From: Sutterella sp. UBA4713 | GTDB lineage: Bacteria > Pseudomonadota > Gammaproteobacteria > Burkholderiales > Burkholderiaceae_F | Direction of reading: 5' to 3' | NCBI GenBank assembly: GCA_002404465.1 | Contig: DHJT01000050.1 | Coordinates: 1-7,670 of the forward strand | Length of the DNA: 7,670 nt | In this document: positions 5,112 to 7,670 of the stretch, piece after piece | Layout of the letters: the number at the start of each line of letters is the position of its first letter | Position numbering within the stretch: position 1 is the stretch's first letter | Notes under the pieces: model-generated | Told to the model about the DNA's origin: nothing | Databases searched by the model: none | Seen by the model: only the letters and a program-made list of their open reading frames with translations | Translations under genes and position numbers: made by a program

Positions 5112-6260
5112 ATGACAACGCTGCGACATGCTGTTGAATCTGTTCTTTGCGCGGCTTGCGTACTTACTTTAAGTGCCTGCTCTTCGACGAGCACGCGTGA
5201 GCCTGCGGAGTTAACGGACTTTACGCCCGAGTTTAAGGTCGAAAAGGTCTGGAGTGTGAGCCTGGGAGATAACCCGGCCGGACTTTTAACCCCGGCTTTA
5301 ACATCGACGGGACTTTATGCGGCAGGCGGCTCGTCGCTTTACAAAATTGATCCTGCAACGGGAAATACGCTTTGGGAGGTACCTGTCGGCTCGACCGTTA
5401 CGGCCGGTGTCGGCAGCGACGGACATACCGTGGCCCTCGGAACGGCTTCCGGTCTTCTTTGTGTTTTTGACGAAACCGGAAAAGCCCTTTGGTCTGCCAA
5501 ATTAAGTGCCGAGATGGTCACGCCCCCGCTTGTCGGTTCGGGCGTTGTTCTCGTACGCACGTCCGATACGCGCATCTCGTGTTATGACGCCGTTTCCGGT
5601 GAGAGGCGTTGGCGTTACCAGACGCAGTCCCCGGCCTTGTCGCTGCGCGTTGCGCGTGAAATGCGGTTTTCACCGGCCGGTGTGCTTGTCGGAGAAAATA
5701 CCGGACGCCTTTTGGCCTTGGATTCTGCCGGCAAACCCGTGTTTGAAATTCCGGTTTCCGAACCCAAAGGCACCACGGAAGTCGATCGCCTTTCCGATGT
5801 CGTCGGCGCTCCTATGGTCGATGCTTCGCTTATGTGTGCGGCATCCTACCAGGGTCGTGTTCTTTGCATCAGTGCTCAGGACGGACATACGGTTTGGACG
5901 CGGTCCGTCGATGCCGTTTCCGGTCCCGTGACCGACGGCAAGCAAATCTATGTAACGGCTTCCGACAGCGCTCTTTTCGCCTTTGATCACGATACGGGAA
6001 CGCCGGCTTGGACCAATACCGAGTACCGTTGGCGTTCGCTCGGATCTCCGGTTGTGACAATGGGGGGCATTGCCGTCGTCGATTACGACGGGGTTGTCAG
6101 TTTCCTTAACCCGACAACGGGGCAAACGGCTGCGCGCACGGAGATTGACGGGGCGGCAATCAGTGCACCTGTTCCTTACGACGGCGGTGCACTCATTCAG
6201 ACCGATGAGGGCAAGCTTTTCTTGATCAAGCCGATTTTGCCGCAAAAGACAGATCAGTAA
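5112..6260 (+). CDS. bamB: Outer membrane protein assembly factor BamB (lipoprotein)
   Basis: BamB is a lipoprotein of the BAM complex, bound to BamA at the periplasmic face of the outer membrane, where it promotes beta-barrel insertion. The 382-residue precursor has a signal peptide of about 22 residues ending in the lipobox LSAC, so Cys23 would be lipidated. The residue after it is Ser, not Asp, which agrees with sorting to the outer membrane. The rest is an eight-bladed beta-propeller with PQQ-like repeats. Blade motifs of the form TGxxxW are visible at 83-90, 122-129, 162-169, 257-264 and 295-302, with a degenerate copy at 336-343. Conserved BamB patches are RTSDTRISCYDA (from 149) and EVDRLSD (223-229). 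Start 5112 is preferred over ATG 5088 because of GGGAGA and the signal-peptide length; the longer form adds eight residues. It lies between yfgM and der, as in other proteobacteria. Confidence 0.95.
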   Translation: MTTLRHAVESVLCAACVLTLSACSSTSTREPAELTDFTPEFKVEKVWSVSLGDNPAGLLTPALTSTGLYAAGGSSLYKIDPATGNTLWEVPVGSTVTAGVGSDGHTVALGTASGLLCVFDETGKALWSAKLSAEMVTPPLVGSGVVLVRTSDTRISCYDAVSGERRWRYQTQSPALSLRVAREMRFSPAGVLVGENTGRLLALDSAGKPVFEIPVSEPKGTTEVDRLSDVVGAPMVDASLMCAASYQGRVLCISAQDGHTVWTRSVDAVSGPVTDGKQIYVTASDSALFAFDHDTGTPAWTNTEYRWRSLGSPVVTMGGIAVVDYDGVVSFLNPTTGQTAARTEIDGAAISAPVPYDGGALIQTDEGKLFLIKPILPQKTDQ

Positions 6261-6276
6261 AAAGACGGTTTTCTCT

Positions 6277-7608
6277 ATGCTTCCTGTTATTGCGCTTGTC
6301 GGCCGACCCAATGTCGGAAAATCGACGCTTTTTAATCGTTTAACGCGCACGCGCGATGCCATCGTTGCTGATTTCGCGGGTTTAACACGCGACCGTCAGT
6401 ACGGCGAAGGACGCGTAGGGCCTCGTCCATATCTTGTTATCGACACGGGAGGTTTTGAGCCTGTTAAGGGCGAGGGTATTGTGCAGGAAATGGCCCGGCA
6501 GGCCGAATCGGCCATTGCCGAAGCCGATGTTGTCTTTTTTATTTGCGATGCACGGACGGGATTAACACCTCAAGATGAGCGTATTGCGCGGCGCTTAAGG
6601 ACATCGGGGCGCCCGATTCGACTCATTGTCAATAAAGCCGAGGGGTTAGATGACCGCCACACGGCCGAATTCCATGAATTGGGACTCGGCGACCCGGTGC
6701 GGATTTCCGCAAGCCACGGAAGCGGCGTTGCCGCATTGATGAACGAAACGCTTACGGCGTTTCCTCAAGAACCCGAGGAAGACGAGCCGGCCGAGGACGG
6801 ACGCATTAAAGTGGCCGTTGCCGGACGCCCTAATGTCGGGAAATCCACACTCATTAATGCCTTGATCGGACAGGAGCGCCTGATTGCCTATGACATGCCG
6901 GGTACGACGCGCGATGCTGTCCGTGTTGATTTCGAGTCGGGCGAGGATCGCTTTACCTTGATCGATACAGCCGGTCTAAGAAAAAAAAACAAGGTGTTCG
7001 AGGCGGTTGAAAAGTTTTCCGTTGTCAAAACCCTTCAGGCTATCAATGAGGCCAATGTCGTTATTTTGGTTCTCGATGCCGTCGACGGCATTACGGCGCA
7101 CGATGCCCATATTGCCGCCTATGCCTTAGATTCGGGACGCTCGCTTGTCGTGGCCGTTAATAAGTGGGACGGCCTGGATTCGTATGAACGTTCGCGTGCC
7201 GATATCGACATTGAGCGCAAGTTCCGTTTCTTGAATTGGGCGCGCTTTGTGCATATTTCGGCAAAAAAGAAAAACGGTCTTAATCATCTGATGCGTGCCG
7301 TGCGGGAAGCGTACGATGCCAGTTTTGCCAAACTTCCGACACCCAAGCTCACGCGGGCATTGCTTGAGGCAACGGCCCAACAACTGCCGGCTCGTTCCGG
7401 TCGCATTCGACCCAAGTTGCGTTATGCGCATCAGGGTGGTCAGAATCCGCCTGTAATTGTGATTCACGGTAACAGTCTGGAAGCGGTCACCGAAAGTTAT
7501 AAACGGTACTTGGAAGGTTTTTTCCGCGAAAAGTTTCATTTGGCGGGAACTCCCTTGCGGCTTGAGATGAAAACCTCGAAAAATCCATACGCCAAGAAGG
7601 AAGGCTAA
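6277..7608 (+). CDS. der: Ribosome-associated GTPase Der (EngA), double G domain
   Basis: Der is an essential GTPase with two tandem G domains that acts in late assembly of the 50S ribosomal subunit. The 443-residue product is complete. G domain 1 has GRPNVGKST (9-17), T37, DTGG (56-59), NKAE (119-122) and SASHG (144-148). An acidic linker (about 165-174) follows. G domain 2 has GRPNVGKST (183-191), TT (210-211), DTAG (230-233), NKWD (295-298) and SAK (328-330). The C-terminal KH-like domain runs from about 355. The first G4 motif has Glu where the usual NKxD has Asp; from memory this is common in betaproteobacteria, so it is probably not a defect. The start is 16 bases after bamB, with only a weak GACGG (6264-6268) eight bases upstream. 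An A9 run occurs in the conserved RKKNK codons. hfq usually follows but lies outside the window. Confidence 0.97.
   Translation: MLPVIALVGRPNVGKSTLFNRLTRTRDAIVADFAGLTRDRQYGEGRVGPRPYLVIDTGGFEPVKGEGIVQEMARQAESAIAEADVVFFICDARTGLTPQDERIARRLRTSGRPIRLIVNKAEGLDDRHTAEFHELGLGDPVRISASHGSGVAALMNETLTAFPQEPEEDEPAEDGRIKVAVAGRPNVGKSTLINALIGQERLIAYDMPGTTRDAVRVDFESGEDRFTLIDTAGLRKKNKVFEAVEKFSVVKTLQAINEANVVILVLDAVDGITAHDAHIAAYALDSGRSLVVAVNKWDGLDSYERSRADIDIERKFRFLNWARFVHISAKKKNGLNHLMRAVREAYDASFAKLPTPKLTRALLEATAQQLPARSGRIRPKLRYAHQGGQNPPVIVIHGNSLEAVTESYKRYLEGFFREKFHLAGTPLRLEMKTSKNPYAKKEG
6981..6989 (+). other. A9 homopolymer in der (possible slippage site)
   Basis: Nine consecutive A bases encode part of LRKKNK after the DTAG motif of the second G domain. 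Runs of this length can cause polymerase or ribosome slippage. A shift to the -1 frame reads seven codons and then meets TGA at 7008-7010. That would leave a truncated Der with an intact first G domain and an incomplete second one. Whether slippage occurs at a meaningful rate is unknown. Confidence 0.4.
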
Positions 7609-7670
7609 GACGAGCGAGTTTTTAGCATGTGACGCAGGCGGCGTAGCAGCTGTTACGCGACGTCAAACGC
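7609..7670. other. Region after der, cut by the window end
   Basis: No gene can be read in these 62 bases. GCGTAGC (7641-7647) pairs with GTTACGC (7652-7658), with one G-U pair around an AGCT loop, giving a seven-pair hairpin. No U-run follows on either strand, so it is not a convincing terminator. An AU-rich pairing between 7604-7610 and 7620-7626 also exists but is weak. By gene order this is expected to be the leader of hfq, which cannot be confirmed here. Confidence 0.3.

Noticed and set aside
5671..5682. 12-bp palindromes CACCGGCCGGTG (bamB) and CAGCAGCTGCTG (yfgM, 4738-4749)
   Set aside because: Palindromes of 12 bases are expected about twice in a window this size, so they carry little weight.
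5670..6362. 230-codon open frame on the - strand across bamB and the start of der
   Set aside because: It is antisense to two well-supported genes and composed of arginine-rich, low-plausibility protein. It is a shadow of their codon usage.
390..6670. Recurrent word GGCCGAA across the window, considered as an uptake-type repeat
   Set aside because: Most copies are simply the codon pair GCC-GAA (Ala-Glu) in frame on the coding strand. They show no pairing or intergenic placement.
7604..7626. Possible intrinsic terminator after der
   Set aside because: The stem is AU-rich with a nine-base loop and lacks a following U-run. The TTTTT at 7619-7623 lies within the structure, not after it.

Overview
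The window carries seven complete genes, all on the + strand: ndk, rlmN, ispG, hisS, yfgM, bamB and der. This is the conserved proteobacterial housekeeping cluster that usually continues into hfq and hflX. Several features point to a betaproteobacterium of the Burkholderiales. Ndk and RlmN read like Burkholderia proteins as I remember them, IspG has the long betaproteobacterial form, Der has NKAE in its first G4 motif, and the order yfgM-bamB-der is typical. Base composition looks roughly balanced, lower than in most free-living Burkholderiales. A host-associated lineage such as Sutterellaceae is therefore plausible, but this is an inference.

Layout. Bases 1-257 hold no protein gene I can support. 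They contain two candidate extended -10 promoters (44-52 and 99-107), an inverted repeat bracketing the second one, a perfect 12-bp stem-loop (168-203) and a smaller attenuator-like hairpin (211-230). ndk follows (258-683). rlmN (704-1867) has the ribosome site that suits its GTG start, and two adjacent inverted repeats lie at the beginning of its coding sequence. rlmN overlaps ispG by four bases (ATGA). hisS (3117-4403), yfgM (4449-5084), bamB (5112-6260) and der (6277-7608) follow with gaps of 16 to 45 bases. I see no convincing terminator between genes, so the seven probably form one operon, perhaps with an internal start near 4404-4448. The last 62 bases are the start of the region after der.

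Functions. ndk balances nucleoside triphosphates. RlmN methylates 23S rRNA and tRNA. IspG makes an isoprenoid precursor, and HisS charges tRNA-His. YfgM and BamB act at the inner-membrane translocon and the outer-membrane BAM complex, and Der assembles the 50S subunit. Common themes are translation and ribosome quality (rlmN, hisS, der) and envelope biogenesis (ispG, yfgM, bamB).

I see no undescribed gene system, mobile element, CRISPR array or defence locus. The most interesting points are the structured ndk leader, a cluster of strong inverted repeats (one leader hairpin and four inside coding sequence), the direct rlmN-ispG junction with no rodZ or pilF between them, and an A9 run in der with a stop shortly after it in the -1 frame.
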